Origin: Christiangramia sp.
Lineage (GTDB): Bacteria; Bacteroidota; Bacteroidia; Flavobacteriales; Flavobacteriaceae
DNA: 6,413 nucleotides
Direction: 5' to 3'
NCBI GenBank assembly: GCA_024644145.1
Contig: JAHELO010000094.1
Location: 1-6,413, forward strand
Position numbers and translations under genes: made by a program. Below, in pieces: positions 6,280-6,413 of this stretch. The notes under the pieces were generated by a model. That model was not told where the DNA came from, ran no database searches, and saw only the letters and a program-made list of their open reading frames with translations. How positions within the stretch are numbered: position 1 is the stretch's first letter; each line of letters starts with the position of its first letter.

Positions 6280-6316
6280 CATTGGTCTACAAACAACTAC
6301 ACACAACACAACCCGG

Positions 6317-6331
6317 CCGTCCGGATGGCGG
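6317..6331. repeat. second GC-core palindrome, related to the previous one
   Basis: CCG+CC (6317-6322, with T6320 bulged) pairs with GG+CGG (6327-6331) around loop GGAT. A competing stem uses CCGG (6313-6316) with CCGG (6321-6324). The strings GTCCG and TGGCGGA occur in both this element (6319-6332) and the one before (6257-6271), with only the few bases between them differing, so they look like diverged copies of one unit. GC-rich islands like this stand out from the AT-rich surroundings. Confidence 0.45.
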
Positions 6332-6350
6332 AGACCTTTGTTTAACAAAA

Positions 6351-6376
6351 TGATCTGGTTGAAGTTATTCAGATCA
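6351..6376 (+). promoter_or_regulatory. hairpin just upstream of pnp
   Basis: TGATCTG (6351-6357) and CAGATCA (6370-6376) form a perfect 7-bp stem with a 12-base loop, ending 16 bases before the pnp ATG. There is no T-run, so it is not a terminator. It would lie in the pnp leader whichever of the two promoter candidates is used. A control or stability role is inferred only from its place. Confidence 0.5.
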
Positions 6377-6392
6377 AGAATTCGAAATTATT

Positions 6393-6413
6393 ATGATTCC
6401 AAAAACATTTAAA
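6393..6413 (+). CDS. pnp: polynucleotide phosphorylase, first seven codons only
   Basis: The right edge leaves only MIPKTFK. This is the usual N terminus of flavobacterial polynucleotide phosphorylase as I know it (MIPK.FKEVIDLGDGR), and the position directly after rpsO matches the conserved rpsO-pnp order. The enzyme is a trimeric 3'-to-5' exoribonuclease that releases nucleoside diphosphates and takes part in RNA decay. Seven residues cannot prove it; the call rests mainly on gene order. Confidence 0.78.

Noticed and set aside
6333..6349. GACCTTTG (6333-6340) as the pnp promoter, overlapping the dyad TTTGTT-T-AACAAA (6337-6349)
   Set aside because: It misses the first T of the consensus and has no TTG upstream; the perfect match at 6216-6223 is preferred, though this one would give a more ordinary leader.
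1..6413. CRISPR array, tRNA, insertion sequence, phage or defence genes
   Set aside because: None seen. The repeats present are short palindromes, and every gene is a conserved chromosomal one.

Overview
The window looks like the chromosome of a marine or soil Flavobacteriia member (Bacteroidota); the style of the proteins recalls Gramella/Zunongwangia-like flavobacteria. The evidence is an AT-rich sequence with mostly absent or weak Shine-Dalgarno sites, several octamers fitting the Bacteroidota -7 element TAnnTTTG in intergenic positions, a type IX secretion gene (porT), a lipoprotein-type Omp85 protein (TamL), and AccD and S15 proteins with flavobacterial wording. I see no mobile element, CRISPR array, tRNA or rRNA. 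The genus is inferred, not proven.

Layout from left to right. The 3' part of porT (plus strand) runs into a convergent SpoU/TrmH-type RNA methyltransferase on the minus strand; the two genes overlap by 14 bp, and both stop codons sit inside one palindrome. A 37-bp divergent spacer separates the methyltransferase from tamL, a complete 854-residue outer-membrane Omp85 lipoprotein that must start at TTG. Four more plus-strand genes follow: fbaA (class II fructose-bisphosphate aldolase, with a terminator after it), accD (acetyl-CoA carboxylase carboxyltransferase beta subunit), rpsO (ribosomal protein S15, with a strong terminator) and the first seven codons of pnp (polynucleotide phosphorylase).

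The genes are mostly housekeeping. The left half concerns the outer membrane (PorT in type IX secretion, TamL in outer-membrane assembly) plus RNA modification. The right half covers glycolysis/gluconeogenesis, the first step of fatty-acid synthesis, and the classical rpsO-pnp translation/RNA-decay pair. Each gene from tamL onward except accD has a recognisable own promoter candidate, so this is a series of short transcription units, not one operon.

I do not see a clearly undescribed multi-gene system. The points most worth a second look are: AccD has lost all four cysteines of the usual N-terminal zinc ribbon; the rpsO-pnp spacer is packed with palindromes and appears to give pnp a long structured leader with its own promoter; rpsO mRNA would begin almost directly with a small hairpin carrying a GU/GC pair like that recognised by S15; and the tamL start region has a forced TTG start, an out-of-frame ATG four bases upstream and possibly overlapping divergent promoters.
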